Of a stretch of 64,000 nucleotides of DNA, positions 27,172 through 40,965 are shown piece by piece. A program made the position numbers and the translations under genes. The stretch comes from Nocardioides terrigena. Its GTDB lineage: Bacteria > Actinomycetota > Actinomycetes > Propionibacteriales > Nocardioidaceae. Within the stretch, counting starts at the first letter, position 1; each line of letters starts with the position of its first letter. The notes beneath the pieces were generated by a model that was not told where the DNA came from, did not search any database, and saw only the letters and a program-made list of their open reading frames with translations. The stretch spans positions 310,001 to 374,000 of the forward strand of contig NZ_PZYY01000003.1 in assembly GCF_003047265.1 (NCBI RefSeq), read 5' to 3'.

Positions 27172-28374
27172 TCAGTTCCTTTCGAGTACGGCGATGCCGG
27201 GCAGCTCTTTGCCCTCGAGGAACTCGAGGCTGGCGCCACCGCCGGTGGAGATGTGGCCGAAGGCGGCCTCGTCGAAGCCGAGCTTGCGGACCGCGGCGGC
27301 GGAGTCGCCCCCACCGACCACGGACAGCCCGTCGACCTCGGTCAGCGCCTGCGCGACGGCACGGGTGCCCTCGGCGAAGGCGTCGACCTCGAAGACGCCC
27401 ATCGGGCCGTTCCAGAAGACCGTGCGGGCATCGGCGAGCGCCGCCGCGAACGCGGCACCCGACTCGGGGCCGATGTCGAGGCCGAGCGCGTCGGCCGGGA
27501 TGGCATCGGCGGCCACGACCTGCGGCTGGGGCTCGCGATCACCCGACGGGAAGGCGGTGTCGACGACCACGTCGGTCGGCAGCACGATCTCCACGCCGCG
27601 CTCGGTGGCCTCCTCGAGGTAGCGCCGGCAGATGTCGAGCTGGTCCTCCTCGAGCAGGCTCTTGCCGACCTCGTGGCCCTGGGCCTTGAGGAAGGTGAAG
27701 ACCATGCCACCGCCGATGAGCAGCTTGTCGGCCTTCCCCAGCAGGTTGTCGATGACCCCCAGCTTGTCCGAGACCTTAGAGCCGCCGAGCACCACGACGT
27801 ACGGGCGCTCGGGGTCGACGGTGAGCCGACGCAGGACGTCGATCTCGGTCGCCACCAGACCACCCATGGCGGCCGGCAGGCGCAGCGCCACGTCGTACAC
27901 GCTGGCCTGCTTGCGGTGGACGACGCCGAAGCCGTCGGAGACGAAGGCGTCGGCGAGCTGGGCGAGCTGGCCGGCGAACGAGCCGCGCACGTCGTCGTCC
28001 TTGCTCGTCTCGCCCGAGTTGAAGCGGACGTTCTCGAGCAGCGCGACCTGGCCGTCCTGCAGCGCCGCGACCGTCTCGGTGGCACTCTCGCCCACCGTGT
28101 CGGTCGCGAACGCCACGTCCTGGCCGAGCAGCTCGCCGAGGCGAGCGGCCACCGGGGCCAGGCTGTACGCCGGGTCCGGCTCGCCCTTGGGCCGGCCCAG
28201 GTGGGCGGTCACGACCACCCGGGCGCCGGCCTCGGAGAGCTGGCGGATGGTCGGCACGCTCGCGCGGATGCGGCCGTCGTCGGTGATGGTGCTGCCGTCC
28301 AGCGGCACGTTGAGGTCCGAGCGGACCAGGACGCGCTTGCCGGTCAGGTCACCCAGGGAGGAGATGTCCGACAC
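27172..28374 (-). CDS. pgk: Phosphoglycerate kinase
   Basis: 400 residues. [13 protein letters not shown] at 15-27, [11 protein letters not shown], the ATP-side [16 protein letters not shown], and the C-terminal [14 protein letters not shown] and [19 protein letters not shown] are all standard. GTG start one base after gap; middle gene of the glycolytic trio. Confidence 0.98.
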   Translation of the reverse strand: MSDISSLGDLTGKRVLVRSDLNVPLDGSTITDDGRIRASVPTIRQLSEAGARVVVTAHLGRPKGEPDPAYSLAPVAARLGELLGQDVAFATDTVGESATETVAALQDGQVALLENVRFNSGETSKDDDVRGSFAGQLAQLADAFVSDGFGVVHRKQASVYDVALRLPAAMGGLVATEIDVLRRLTVDPERPYVVVLGGSKVSDKLGVIDNLLGKADKLLIGGGMVFTFLKAQGHEVGKSLLEEDQLDICRRYLEEATERGVEIVLPTDVVVDTAFPSGDREPQPQVVAADAIPADALGLDIGPESGAAFAAALADARTVFWNGPMGVFEVDAFAEGTRAVAQALTEVDGLSVVGGGDSAAAVRKLGFDEAAFGHISTGGGASLEFLEGKELPGIAVLERN

Positions 28375-28375
28375 G

Positions 28376-29407
<1,032 letters not shown>

Positions 29408-29529
29408 TCAGGTGGCACGACGGCACGCAGGCGCGGTCGTCGGCGTCTCGCGTCGACCCTATCGCGCGCGCGTCCTGCGTGGCGGGGGCCGTATCGGCGT
29501 ACGTGCAGGTAACTCCGCCGGGCGGCGGC

Positions 29530-29552
29530 ACCGGGCCCGGACGAGGGCCGGT
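29530..29552 (-). terminator. Possible terminator at the end of whiA
   Basis: Stem ACCGG(G)CCC / GGGCCGGT with one bulged G and a 6-nt loop, overlapping the first base of the whiA stop codon. It lies between whiA and the gap promoter region. No T-run. Confidence 0.35.
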
Positions 29553-30538
29553 CAGGCCTCTTCGGCGAGCATCTCCGGGGTCAGCGACGACTCGGTGTCG
29601 GGGATGCCGAGCTCCTCGGCGCGCTTGTCGGCCATGGCCAGCAGGCGCCGGATGCGGCCGGCGATGGCGTCCTTGGTGAGCACGGGGTCGTGCAGCTGGC
29701 CGAGCTCCTCGAGGCTGGCCTGCTTGTGCTCGAGCCGCAGGTGGCCGGCCAGCTTGAGGTGGTCGGGGACCTCGTCGGCGAGGATCTCCAGGGCCCGCTC
29801 GACGCGGGCACCGGCGGCCACGGCCGCCCGGGCGGAACGACGCAGGTTGGCGTCGTCGAAGTTGGCGAGCCGGTTGGCGGTGGCACGGACCTCACGGCGC
29901 ATGCGCCGCTCCTCCCAGGCCATCAGGGACTCGTGGGCGCCGAGCCGGGTCAGCAGCGCACCGATGGCGTCACCGTCGCGGATGACCACCCGGTCGATGC
30001 CGCGGACCTCGCGGGCCTTGGCGGAGATGCCGAGCCGGCGGGCGACGCCGACGATCGCGAGCGCCGCCTCCGGGCCGGGGCAGGTGATCTCGAGCGACGA
30101 CGAGCGTCCGGGCTCGGTCAGCGAGCCGTGGGCGAGGAAGGCCCCGCGCCACGCGGCGACGGCGTCGCAGCCGCCACCCGAGACGACGGCCGGGGGCAGC
30201 CCCCGCACCGGGCGGCCGCGCTGGTCCAGCAGGCCGGTCTGACGTGCGAGGGCCTCGCCGTCCTTGACCACCCGGACGATGTAGCGACTGCCCTTGCGGA
30301 TCCCGTTGCCCTGGACCATGACCACGTCGGACTGGTGGCCGTAGACCTCGGCGATGTCCTTGCGGAGGCGCCGCGCGGCGGCGCCGGTGTCGAGCTCGGC
30401 CTCCACCACGATGCGGCCGCTGACGATGTGCAGACCTCCCGCGAACCGCAGCATCGAGGCCACTTCGGCCTTGCGGCAGCAGGTCTTGGTGATCTGGGTG
30501 TTGGCGAGCTCCGCCTTCACCTGTGCCGTCATCGCCAT
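29552..30538 (-). CDS. whiA: Sporulation-type regulator WhiA
   Basis: 328 residues from the ATG giving [11 protein letters not shown]; a second ATG two codons later is possible. The N-terminal domain resembles LAGLIDADG endonucleases without catalysis ([19 protein letters not shown] ... [19 protein letters not shown]), the C-terminal domain is a helix-turn-helix ([29 protein letters not shown]). In Streptomyces it acts with WhiB in division control; it is conserved also in non-sporulating actinobacteria. Part of the usual uvrC-rapZ-yvcK-whiA run. Confidence 0.97.
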   Translation of the reverse strand: MAMTAQVKAELANTQITKTCCRKAEVASMLRFAGGLHIVSGRIVVEAELDTGAAARRLRKDIAEVYGHQSDVVMVQGNGIRKGSRYIVRVVKDGEALARQTGLLDQRGRPVRGLPPAVVSGGGCDAVAAWRGAFLAHGSLTEPGRSSSLEITCPGPEAALAIVGVARRLGISAKAREVRGIDRVVIRDGDAIGALLTRLGAHESLMAWEERRMRREVRATANRLANFDDANLRRSARAAVAAGARVERALEILADEVPDHLKLAGHLRLEHKQASLEELGQLHDPVLTKDAIAGRIRRLLAMADKRAEELGIPDTESSLTPEMLAEEA

Positions 30539-30589
30539 GGCCCCGATCCTGCCATGCGCGTCAATCACCCCGACCGCCGCCGGGGGTGT

Positions 30590-31558
30590 TCAGACGCGCG
30601 ACACGATCCCCTCGAAGGCGGCCGCGAGACGAGCGTGGTCGTGGCGGTCCGTGGCGTCGTCGGCGGCCACGTCGGCCAGCACCAGCTCCGCACCGGCGGA
30701 CGCGGCCACCCGCTCGAGCTCGTCGGGGTGCGCCACGCTGCCCCGGTCGGCCAGGACGGTGTGGATCTTGAGCTCGGGCGCGTGCTCGAAGAGGGCCGCG
30801 AGGTGGTCCTCCGGCCCGAACCCCGGGGTCTCCCCCTCCTGGGGCTCCAGGTTGAGCACCACCACCAGCCGGGCCGAGGTGTTGACCAGGGCCTCCCGGA
30901 GCCCGGGGACCATGAGGTGCGGGATCACCGAGGTGAACCACGAGCCGGGTCCGAGGAACACCCAGTCGGCGTCGAGGATGGCGTCCACGGACTCCGCGCA
31001 GGCCTGGGGCGCGGGCGGGTCGAGGGCCACGGACACGATGTCGCCGTCGGTGGTGGCGACCTCCACCTGGCCGCGGACGGTCGTGGTGCGGGCCGGGTCC
31101 CCCGGGTCGAGGCCGCGCACCTCGGCGGTGACATCCATCGGGGTGACCGCCATCGGCAGCACCCGCCCTTGGGCACCCAGCAGCCGCCCGACCCAGTCGA
31201 GGGCCCGGACGTGGTCGCCCATGAGCTCCCAGAGCCCGACGATGAGCAGGTTGCCCACCACGTGGCCCCGCATGTCGCCCTCCCCGGCGAACCGGTGCTG
31301 GACGACCTCCGCCCAGGTGCGACCCCACTCGTCGTCGCCGCACAGGGCGGCCAGCGCCATCCGCAGGTCGCCGGGCGGGAGCACCCCGAACTCGCCCCGG
31401 AGCCGACCGGACGAGCCGCCGTTGTCGGCGACCGTGACGACGGCGGTCAGCGAGTCGATGGTCAGGTCGGCCTCCAGCCGGCGCAGGGCGCTCAGGGTGG
31501 CGAACAGGCCGTGCCCGCCACCCAGGGCGACGGCGGCCTGGGCGGTGTCGCGTGCCAT
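30590..31558 (-). CDS. yvcK: YvcK/CuvA family UDP-GlcNAc-binding protein
   Basis: 322 residues. The nucleotide-binding motif ALGGGHGLFATLSALRR opens the protein, followed by VVTVADNGGSSGRLRGEFG, GNLLIVGLWEL and ILDADWVFLGPGSWFTSVIPHL, all typical. YvcK proteins bind UDP-sugars and influence cell-wall synthesis and carbon use. I chose MARDTAQAAV, 4 bp after rapZ; an extension into rapZ exists but is out of family. Confidence 0.94.
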   Translation of the reverse strand: MARDTAQAAVALGGGHGLFATLSALRRLEADLTIDSLTAVVTVADNGGSSGRLRGEFGVLPPGDLRMALAALCGDDEWGRTWAEVVQHRFAGEGDMRGHVVGNLLIVGLWELMGDHVRALDWVGRLLGAQGRVLPMAVTPMDVTAEVRGLDPGDPARTTTVRGQVEVATTDGDIVSVALDPPAPQACAESVDAILDADWVFLGPGSWFTSVIPHLMVPGLREALVNTSARLVVVLNLEPQEGETPGFGPEDHLAALFEHAPELKIHTVLADRGSVAHPDELERVAASAGAELVLADVAADDATDRHDHARLAAAFEGIVSRV

Positions 31559-31562
31559 CAGC

Positions 31563-32429
31563 TCACTCCCGACCCAGGTCGCGGTGACGCGCGCCGGTGT
31601 CGTGACCGAGCGCACGCAGCCGGGCGGCGATCTCCTCGGTCATGGCCACGCTGCGGTGCTTGCCGCCGGTGCACCCGATGGCGACGGTCATGAAGCGCTT
31701 GCCCTCGCGCAGGTAGCCGCTGGCCGCGGTCTCCAGCACCGGGACGTACTGCTCGAGGAACTCGGCCGCGCCGGGACGCTCCTTGACGTAGGTCGCGACC
31801 GCCTCGTCACGACCGTTGAGGGCACGGAGCTCGGGCACCCAGAACGGGTTGGGCAGGAAGCGCATGTCGGCGACGAAGTCGGCGTCCACCGGGATGCCGT
31901 ACTTGAACCCGAAGCTGGTCACCGTGACCTTGAGGCGGGTCGACTCGGCGGTGCCGAAGGCCTGGGCGATCCGGTCGGTGAGCTGGTGGACGTTGAGGTT
32001 GGTCGTGTCGATGACCACGTCGGCGTCCCCGCGCAGCTCGGCGAGGACCTCGCGCTCACGCTGCAGGCCGTGGAGGAGCCGGCCGCTGCCCTGCAGCGGG
32101 TGTGGGCGCCGGGCAGCCTCCTGCCGGCGGACGAGCACGTCGTCGGTGGCCTCGAGGAAGAGCAGCGTGGTGGGACGCCCGGTGACCCCCTGGTGGCGGT
32201 TGGCCTGGAGGGAGTCGAAGAACGACCCCGACCGGACGTCGACCACGACCGCGATCGGCTGGCTGATGCCGTGGTTGTCGTCGACGAGGCGTACGACGTC
32301 GCGCACCAGCGTGGGCGGCAGGTTGTCGACCACGAAGAACCCGAGGTCCTCGAGCTCCTTGGCGGCGGTGCTGCGCCCGGCGCCCGTCATGCCGGTCACG
32401 ATGACCAGCTCAGCCGGCTGGGGGTCCAT
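31563..32429 (-). CDS. rapZ: RNase adapter / nucleotide-binding protein RapZ
   Basis: 288 residues. The P-loop GMTGAGRS is at 13-20, with Arg where Lys is canonical, a variant common in actinobacteria. Walker B-like VVIDTTNLN lies in the middle and the C-terminal domain has SFGFKYGIPVDADFVADMRFLPNPFW and IGCTGGKHRSVAMTE. In E. coli RapZ guides RNase E to a small RNA controlling glucosamine synthesis; the actinobacterial role is less clear. ATGA overlap with uvrC. Confidence 0.95.
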   Translation of the reverse strand: MDPQPAELVIVTGMTGAGRSTAAKELEDLGFFVVDNLPPTLVRDVVRLVDDNHGISQPIAVVVDVRSGSFFDSLQANRHQGVTGRPTTLLFLEATDDVLVRRQEAARRPHPLQGSGRLLHGLQREREVLAELRGDADVVIDTTNLNVHQLTDRIAQAFGTAESTRLKVTVTSFGFKYGIPVDADFVADMRFLPNPFWVPELRALNGRDEAVATYVKERPGAAEFLEQYVPVLETAASGYLREGKRFMTVAIGCTGGKHRSVAMTEEIAARLRALGHDTGARHRDLGRE

Positions 32430-34438
32430 CAGTCCTCCTCGATCTCGCCCGTCGCGGTGTTGACCCGCGGGCTGCCAGTCTTGCGGGTCGAGGCCGCGGC
32501 AGCGACCGCCTCCTTGATCGAGGCCGCCGTGCGCGGCCCGATGCCCGGCACCAGGGCGATCTCGGCGGCATCGGCCTCCCGGAGCTTCTTGAGGGAGCCG
32601 AAGTGCTTGAGCAGCGTCTTGCGGCGGACCTCGCCGAGGCCCGGCACGTCGTCGAGCATGCTCTCGACCATGGTCTTGGAACGCCGCGACCGGTGGTGGG
32701 TGATGGCGAACCGGTGGGCCTCGTCGCGCACCCGCTGGAGGAGGTAGAGACCCTCGCTGGACCGGGCCATGATCACCGGGTCCTCCTCGTCGGGCAGCCA
32801 CACCTCCTCGAGCCGCTTGGCGAGCCCGCACACCGGGATGTCGTCGATGCCGAGCTCGGTGAGCGCCTGCTGGGCGGCCGCCACCTGCGGCGGCCCGCCG
32901 TCCACCACGACGAGGCCCGGCGCGTAGGCGAACTTGCGGGGCCGGCCGGTCTCGGGGTCGACGAGCATGGGCCCGGACTCGGTGCTCACGGCCTCCGACC
33001 TGGCCTGCTCGTCGAGGAGCCGCCGGAAGCGTCGGGTGATGACCTGGTGCATGTGCGCCACGTCGTTCTGGCCGACCTGCCCGTCCGCGTCCGAGCCGTC
33101 CTCACCCCGGATCACGAAGCGGCGGTACTCCCCCTTGCGGGCCAGGCCGTCCTCGAAGACCACCATCGAGGCCACCACCTCGGTGCCCTGGAGGTTGGAC
33201 ACGTCGTAGCACTCGATGCGCAGCGGCACCTCGTCGAGCCCGAGCGCCTTCTGGATCTCCTCCAGGGCGCGGTTGCGGGTGGTGAGGTCGCTGGCGCGCT
33301 TGGTCTTGTGGAGCATCAGGGACTGGCCGGCGTTGGAGGCGACGGTCTCCTGGAGCGCCTTCTTGTCACCCCGCTGGGGCACCCGGATGGCCACCCGGCT
33401 CCCCCGGATGTCGCTGAGCAGGTCCTCGAGCACGGCCGCGTCGGGCGGCAGCGCGGGCACCAGCACCTCCCGCGGGATCGCCGAGGCGTCGTCCTCGGCC
33501 GCCACGCCGCCGTAGAGCTGGAGCAGGAACTCCTGGACGAGCCCGGCCGTGTCGCTGTCGTCGGAGCGGTCGGCCACCCAGCCGCGCTGGCCGCGGATGC
33601 GCCCGCCGCGCACGTAGAAGATCTGCACCGCGACCTCGAGGGGGTCCTCGGCGAGCGCGATGACGTCGGCGTCGGTCCCGTCGCCCAGGACCACTGCCTG
33701 CTTCTCCAGCGCCTTGCGCATCGCGCCGAGGTCGTCGCGCAGGCGGGCGGCCTTTTCGAAGTCCATCGCCTCGGACGCGGCGTACATCTCCCGCTCGATG
33801 CGGCGCACGAAGGCGTTGGTGTTGCCGGCCATGAAGTCGCAGAAGTCGTCGACGATCCGGCGGTGCTCCTCGGCGGTGACGTTGCCGACGCAGGGCGCCG
33901 CGCACTTGTCGATGTAGCCGAGCAGGCACGGCCGGCCGATCTGGCTGGAGCGCTTGAAGACGCCGTTGCTGCACGAGCGCATCGGGAAGACGCGCAGCAG
34001 CAGGTCCACGGTCTCGCGGATCGCCCAGGCATGGCCGTAGGGCCCGAAGTAGCGGGTGCCCTTGCGCTTGGCGCCCCGGCCCACCATGACCCGCGGGAAC
34101 TCCTCGCCGACGGTCACCGCAAGCCACGGGTAGGACTTGTCGTCGCGGTACTTGACGTTGAACCGCGGGTCGAACTCCTTGATCCAGCTGTACTCCAGCT
34201 GGAGGGCCTCGACCTCGGTCTTGACCACCGTCCACTCGACGCTCGCGCCGGTCGTCACCATGCTCGCCGTGCGCGGGTGCAGGTTGGCGATGTCCTGGAA
34301 GTACGACGACAGGCGCGGGCGCAGGCTCTTGGCCTTGCCGACGTAGATCACCCGGCCCTTGGCGTCGCGGAACCGGTAGACCCCCGGGTCGGTCGGGATC
34401 GACCCGGGGGCGGGTCGATAGCTGCTGGGGGTGGCCAC
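32429..34438 (-). CDS. uvrC: Excinuclease ABC subunit UvrC
   Basis: 669 residues. The GIY-YIG nuclease domain ([21 protein letters not shown]) opens the protein, the UVR motif lies near 205-240 ([20 protein letters not shown]), the RNase H-like second nuclease has Asp in [11 protein letters not shown] and [10 protein letters not shown], and a double helix-hairpin-helix closes it ([28 protein letters not shown]). It makes both incisions in nucleotide excision repair. GTG start is supported by TAGGGT 6 nt upstream (leaderless). Confidence 0.97.
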   Translation of the reverse strand: MATPSSYRPAPGSIPTDPGVYRFRDAKGRVIYVGKAKSLRPRLSSYFQDIANLHPRTASMVTTGASVEWTVVKTEVEALQLEYSWIKEFDPRFNVKYRDDKSYPWLAVTVGEEFPRVMVGRGAKRKGTRYFGPYGHAWAIRETVDLLLRVFPMRSCSNGVFKRSSQIGRPCLLGYIDKCAAPCVGNVTAEEHRRIVDDFCDFMAGNTNAFVRRIEREMYAASEAMDFEKAARLRDDLGAMRKALEKQAVVLGDGTDADVIALAEDPLEVAVQIFYVRGGRIRGQRGWVADRSDDSDTAGLVQEFLLQLYGGVAAEDDASAIPREVLVPALPPDAAVLEDLLSDIRGSRVAIRVPQRGDKKALQETVASNAGQSLMLHKTKRASDLTTRNRALEEIQKALGLDEVPLRIECYDVSNLQGTEVVASMVVFEDGLARKGEYRRFVIRGEDGSDADGQVGQNDVAHMHQVITRRFRRLLDEQARSEAVSTESGPMLVDPETGRPRKFAYAPGLVVVDGGPPQVAAAQQALTELGIDDIPVCGLAKRLEEVWLPDEEDPVIMARSSEGLYLLQRVRDEAHRFAITHHRSRRSKTMVESMLDDVPGLGEVRRKTLLKHFGSLKKLREADAAEIALVPGIGPRTAASIKEAVAAAASTRKTGSPRVNTATGEIEED

Positions 34439-34471
34439 CCGACAACCCTACGGGCGGCCGGGGACAGTCCC
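34439..34471 (-). promoter_or_regulatory. Leaderless promoter of uvrC with small palindrome
   Basis: TAGGGT (34450-34445) then 6 nt and GTG. The palindrome GGGAC-A-GTCCC at 34461-34471 lies where the -35 region would be. No LexA box is seen here, in contrast to uvrA. Confidence 0.5.
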
Positions 34472-34504
34472 TGCGGGTGGTGACCGGCGCCCGCGGACCC
34501 CGTG

Positions 34505-34972
34505 TCAGGCCAGCGTGATGCTGTCCCCGTCGACGGTGATCGAGACCTCCGCGAGGGGCGCGGTCGCCGGACCGTTGACCACCGAGCCGTCCTCGAGGGA
34601 GAAGGCGCTGCCGTGGCAGTTGCAGGGGATCTCGCCGTCGCTGGACGCGCTGACCGAGCACCCCTGATGGGTGCAGGTGGCGCTGAACGCCTTGAAGTCG
34701 CCCTCGGTCGGCTGGGTGACGACGACCTTCTCGGCCTCGAACACCGCGCAGCCCCCGACGGGGATGTCGGACGTGCTCGCGAGGGCCGCACCGCCGGCGG
34801 CGCCGCCGCCCTCGCTGCTGGAGCTCGACGGCGACGGGCTCGGCTCGGACGACGACGACTCGCTCGCCGTCCCGGTGTCGTCGGACCCGCAGGCCGCGAG
34901 GACGGGGAGCGCCAGGCCGGCGGACGCGGTGGTGGCGAACCGCCGGCGGGAGACGGAGTGCTCGGTGCTCAT
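34505..34972 (-). CDS. Rieske (2Fe-2S) lipoprotein with Tat signal
   Basis: 155 residues. The N-terminus has a twin-arginine signal (SRRRFATTASAGLAL) ending in a lipobox LAAC with C28, then a low-complexity Ser/Pro/Glu linker, then a Rieske domain with CTHQGCS and CNCHGSAF as cluster ligands. It would be exported folded and anchored outside the membrane as an electron carrier. It sits between uvrC and uvrA as in related genomes. A TACGGT box at 35015-35010 may serve as promoter. Confidence 0.92.
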   Translation of the reverse strand: MSTEHSVSRRRFATTASAGLALPVLAACGSDDTGTASESSSSEPSPSPSSSSSEGGGAAGGAALASTSDIPVGGCAVFEAEKVVVTQPTEGDFKAFSATCTHQGCSVSASSDGEIPCNCHGSAFSLEDGSVVNGPATAPLAEVSITVDGDSITLA

Positions 34973-35069
34973 GGTGGTGGCCTCTCGGTCAGGTCAGCAG
35001 GGTCTGACCACCGTAGGACACCGGGCCCGCCCGTACCTGTGAGGAGGCTGAGGATCCGTCGGGGGGCCC

Positions 35070-38051
<2,982 letters not shown>

Positions 38052-38110
38052 AATGGTCCTCACTGCACAGGGATCCCCACCCGGGTGGTCACTCGAGCAG
38101 GGAGACGGGT

Positions 38111-38126
38111 TCGAACAAGTGTTCGT
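38111..38126. promoter_or_regulatory. SOS (LexA) box upstream of uvrA
   Basis: TCGAACAAGTGTTCGT matches the actinobacterial/Gram-positive SOS consensus CGAAC-N4-GTTCG exactly in both half-sites. It lies between divergent uvrA and the mycothiol-dependent enzyme gene, so it may affect both. Confidence 0.85.
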
Positions 38127-38136
38127 CACTCCGCGC

Positions 38137-38150
38137 CGGGTTGCAACCCG
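38137..38150. promoter_or_regulatory. 14-bp perfect palindrome CGGGTTGCAACCCG
   Basis: Perfect dyad in the uvrA/maleylpyruvate-isomerase divergent region, 11 bp from the LexA box. Its core GGGTTGCAACC is repeated in the divergent promoter at 49585-49605. It looks like an operator; the regulator is unknown. Confidence 0.55.
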
Positions 38151-38207
38151 CCACGCGGTCAGTCATCGATCCTACGGGGCTGCACAGCACCCCCAGGTGT
38201 GTGTTGA

Positions 38208-38963
38208 ATGACATCCATGACGGACACCGCTCCCCCGCAACCGGGGGCCGGGGCGCCCCCCTGGGTTCCCACCCAGCTCGAGCTCCTGACCGGGGCCGAC
38301 CAGCGCCTCGTGCGCACCGTGGACGCCCTCACCGCCGAGGACCTCGCCCGGCCCTCCCTGCTCCCCGGCTGGTCGCGGGCGCACGTCGTCGCGCACCTGG
38401 CGCTCAACGCCGAGTCCCTCGAGCGGGTGCTCTCGGCCGCGGCGCGCGGCGAGCAGCAGCCGATGTACACCTCGCCCGACGCCCGCGCCGCCGACATCGA
38501 GGAGCTGGCAAAGGCCGAGGTCAGCGAGCTGCGCGAGCGGCTGATGGGCTCCACGCACTGCTTCGCCCGGGCCGCGACGTCCCTGTCGGGCGAGGACGCC
38601 TGGCACGGACGCTTCGAGCGTACGCCGGGTGGCGGCGCGACGTTCTCCGTCGCCACGGTGCCGCTGATGCGGCTGCGCGAGGTCGAGATCCACCACGTCG
38701 ACCTCGACGCCGACTACACGCCCGACGAGTGGCCGGAGGCGTTCGACGCGGTCCTGATCGAGTCGATGACGAAGCGCCCCTACCCACGGCCGTTCCGCGT
38801 CCTGGCCCGCGACCTCGCTCGCACGTGGGACTTCGGCGACGGCGATCCCGTGGCCAACGTCACGGGCGACGCCGCCTCCTTGGGGTGGTGGCTGACCGGC
38901 CGCGGCGACGGCGCGGACCTGACCGTCGACCAGGACCGACTCCCGGAGGTGCCCTCGTGGTGA
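38208..38963 (+). CDS. Maleylpyruvate isomerase family mycothiol-dependent enzyme
   Basis: 251 residues. DinB-like four-helix domain with metal-type residues: HVVAHLALNAESLERVL in the N-terminal half and REVEIHHVDLDADYTPDEWP further on, matching the His/Glu/His set of mycothiol maleylpyruvate isomerase, followed by the C-terminal MDMPI domain. The true substrate cannot be told. AGGTG lies upstream of the ATG; a second ATG is three codons in. The MBL-fold gene overlaps its stop, suggesting a two-step mycothiol detoxification unit. Confidence 0.9.
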   Translation: MTSMTDTAPPQPGAGAPPWVPTQLELLTGADQRLVRTVDALTAEDLARPSLLPGWSRAHVVAHLALNAESLERVLSAAARGEQQPMYTSPDARAADIEELAKAEVSELRERLMGSTHCFARAATSLSGEDAWHGRFERTPGGGATFSVATVPLMRLREVEIHHVDLDADYTPDEWPEAFDAVLIESMTKRPYPRPFRVLARDLARTWDFGDGDPVANVTGDAASLGWWLTGRGDGADLTVDQDRLPEVPSW

Positions 38964-39646
38964 ACGACCAGCAGCAGCCCGACGCCTACAGCGGCGACGT
39001 GTCCCCCGGTGGCGCGCCCGACGTCCGGACGATCGGCTGCATCACGATCACGAAGGTGGCGGTCGACCCGGAGATGTCCAACAACTGCTACCTGGTCCAC
39101 TGCGGGGAGACCGACGAGCTCGTCCTGGTCGACGCCGCCGCGGAGGCACCGCGGCTGCTGGAGCTGGTGGGCGACCGGTCGCTGACGGCCGTGGTCACCA
39201 CGCACCAGCACTGGGACCACCACCGGGCGCTTGCCGAGGTCGTCGCCGCGACCGGGGCGATGGTCGTCGCCGGCGAGGCCGATGCCGATGCGATCACCGA
39301 GCAGACCGGCGTCGAGGTGACCCGGCGCGTCGGCGACGGCGACCGGGTGGCGGTCGGCACCTGCGACCTTCAGGTCATCCACGTCGCCGGCCACACCCCC
39401 GGGTCTATCTGCCTGTACTGGCCCGAGGACGGCGGCCACCTCTTCACCGGCGACTCGCTCTTCCCGGGCGGGGTGGGCAACACGTTCGGCGACGACGACG
39501 CGTTCCGCCGGCTCGTCTCGGACGTGGAGACCAAGCTCTTCGACCCCCTCCCGGACAGCACCTGGTTCTACCCCGGCCACGGCGGCGACTCGACCCTCGG
39601 CACCGAGCGCCCGCACCTCGCCGAGTGGCGCGAGCGCGGCTGGTAG
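38960..39646 (+). CDS. MBL-fold metallohydrolase (glyoxalase II-like)
   Basis: 228 residues. The metal motif THQHWDHH fits HxHxDH; further ligands are in HVAGHTPGS, FTGDSLFPGG and YPGHGGDS. Such enzymes hydrolyse thioesters of small thiols; paired with a mycothiol enzyme, S-acyl-mycothiol is a fair guess. The GTG at 38960 overlaps the previous stop (GTGA) and GGAGGT lies 9 nt before it; a GTG one codon earlier is equally possible. Confidence 0.9.
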   Translation: MNDQQQPDAYSGDVSPGGAPDVRTIGCITITKVAVDPEMSNNCYLVHCGETDELVLVDAAAEAPRLLELVGDRSLTAVVTTHQHWDHHRALAEVVAATGAMVVAGEADADAITEQTGVEVTRRVGDGDRVAVGTCDLQVIHVAGHTPGSICLYWPEDGGHLFTGDSLFPGGVGNTFGDDDAFRRLVSDVETKLFDPLPDSTWFYPGHGGDSTLGTERPHLAEWRERGW

Positions 39647-39650
39647 CAGG

Positions 39651-40484
39651 TCAGGCCGCGTCGTCCGGGTCGTCCGCCTCGTCCAGGGTGGCGCGTGCCG
39701 CGCGCACCTCGTCGACGTCGCCGAACGGGTTGCCGTCGAGGGACACGAACTTCTCCTGGTGGCGGCGGGCCCGTGGGACGCCCAGGGAGCGCAGCGCCTG
39801 GGAGACCGCGGTCATGAACGGTGCGGGGCCGCAGCAGAAGCTGGTCCACCCGTCGTACGACGCCGCGAAGGCGCGCAGCTGCTCCTGGCTCGGGAGTCCC
39901 TGGACCGACTCGAGCCAGTGCACGACCAGCAGCCGATCGGGGTGCTCGGCGGCCAGCGCGGCGAGGGGCCCGGCGAAGATGACCGACCGCTCGTCGCGGT
40001 TGGCGTAGAGGAGGACGACCCGGCCGGAGTGCTCGGCGAGGGCCGTGCGGACGATCGACATGATCGGCGTGATGCCCGACCCGCCGGCGAGGAGCAGGAG
40101 GTCGGCCGACCAGTCCCGGGGCGTGAAGATGCCCGACGGCGGCAGCACCCGCACGGTGTCACCGACCGCGAGGTGGTCGTGGATCCACCCCGAGGCATAG
40201 CCGCCCTCCGTGCGCTTGACCGTGACCGTGAGCGGCTCCCCGGGAGGGGTGCAGATCGAGTAGCAGCGCGGGACGAGACCCGTCCGCTCCGAGGGGATGG
40301 CGAGGGTGAGGAACTGGCCCGGCGCGAACGCGAAGCGGTCGGCGAGCTCGTCCGGCACCGTGAACGTGACCGACTTCGCGTCGTGCGTCTCGTCGACGAT
40401 CTCGGCGACCTCGAGCAGGTAGGAGGAGTCAGGGGTCAACGTCGGCTCCGATCCGGGAGGCAGTGCGGGGACGTACGTCGGCAA
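39651..40484 (-). CDS. Ferredoxin/flavodoxin-type NAD(P)H reductase lacking its ferredoxin domain
   Basis: 277 residues. FAD-binding beta barrel (FAPGQFLTLAIP, RCYSICTPPGEPLTVTVKR) then the NAD domain (LLLAGGSGITPIMSIVR, CCGPAPFM) and the family motif HQEKFVSLDGNPFGDV. Relatives such as KshB/PaaE-type reductases continue here into a [2Fe-2S] ferredoxin domain of about 90 residues; this one stops 20 residues later in an acidic tail, and the convergent MBL gene ends only 4 bp away. It could be a deletion product or a stand-alone reductase. The start is uncertain: TTG (used here) without a clear ribosome site. Confidence 0.85.
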   Translation of the reverse strand: MPTYVPALPPGSEPTLTPDSSYLLEVAEIVDETHDAKSVTFTVPDELADRFAFAPGQFLTLAIPSERTGLVPRCYSICTPPGEPLTVTVKRTEGGYASGWIHDHLAVGDTVRVLPPSGIFTPRDWSADLLLLAGGSGITPIMSIVRTALAEHSGRVVLLYANRDERSVIFAGPLAALAAEHPDRLLVVHWLESVQGLPSQEQLRAFAASYDGWTSFCCGPAPFMTAVSQALRSLGVPRARRHQEKFVSLDGNPFGDVDEVRAARATLDEADDPDDAA

Positions 40485-40536
40485 GGATGCCGCGCTGCCC
40501 CCGACGAGGGCCCACCGGACCGGCTACGAGGGCCTC

Positions 40537-40917
40537 CTACTTGGTGCCCCAGATCCGCTCCTGCATGGCGGTGTCGCCCGCCGACTGGAACTTCACGACC
40601 TTGCCGTCGCGGAACGTCAGCACGTCGGCCTGGTCCGCGGTCTCGCCGTCGAGGGTGATCGACGTCAGGACCACCACGCGCTCGTCGTCGCCGAGGAAGT
40701 ACTCCGGCCTCGTCGAGAAGCCCTTCCCCGCCAGCTGCATCCAGAAGTCGAGCACCTCCTTCTTGCCGCGTCTGGTGCCCGAGACCGCGCTGTTGCCAGC
40801 CGTGATCCACTCGATGTCGTCGGCGAGCTCCGCGCTGGCCGCCTCGACGTCCCCTGCGCTGAAGGCGGCGTAGGCCGCCTTGGTCTTCTCGATGTTCTCC
40901 TGCCCTGTCATGTCCAT
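40537..40917 (-). CDS. SnoaL/NTF2-like protein
   Basis: 126 residues, single alpha+beta cone fold: ENIEKTKAAYAAFSAGDVEAA as the opening helices, DDIEWITAGNSAVSGTRRGKKEVLDFWMQL, then beta strands ending VLTFRDGKVVKFQSAGDTA. The family includes isomerases, cyclases and many proteins of unknown role; the active site cannot be assigned. Two ATGs two codons apart are possible. A TAGCGT box at 40955-40950 with a GGACCC-GGC-GGGTCC hairpin (40928-40942) in the leader lies upstream. Confidence 0.85.
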   Translation of the reverse strand: MDMTGQENIEKTKAAYAAFSAGDVEAASAELADDIEWITAGNSAVSGTRRGKKEVLDFWMQLAGKGFSTRPEYFLGDDERVVVLTSITLDGETADQADVLTFRDGKVVKFQSAGDTAMQERIWGTK

Positions 40918-40965
40918 CCAGCTTCCCGGACCCGGCGGGTCCCTCTCGCACGCTATGACCGCCTC

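Noticed and set aside
34399..34418. TCGACCC/GGGTCGA hairpin
   Set aside because: It lies inside the first codons of uvrC; a perfect 7-bp stem is not rare at this GC content and nothing supports a control role.
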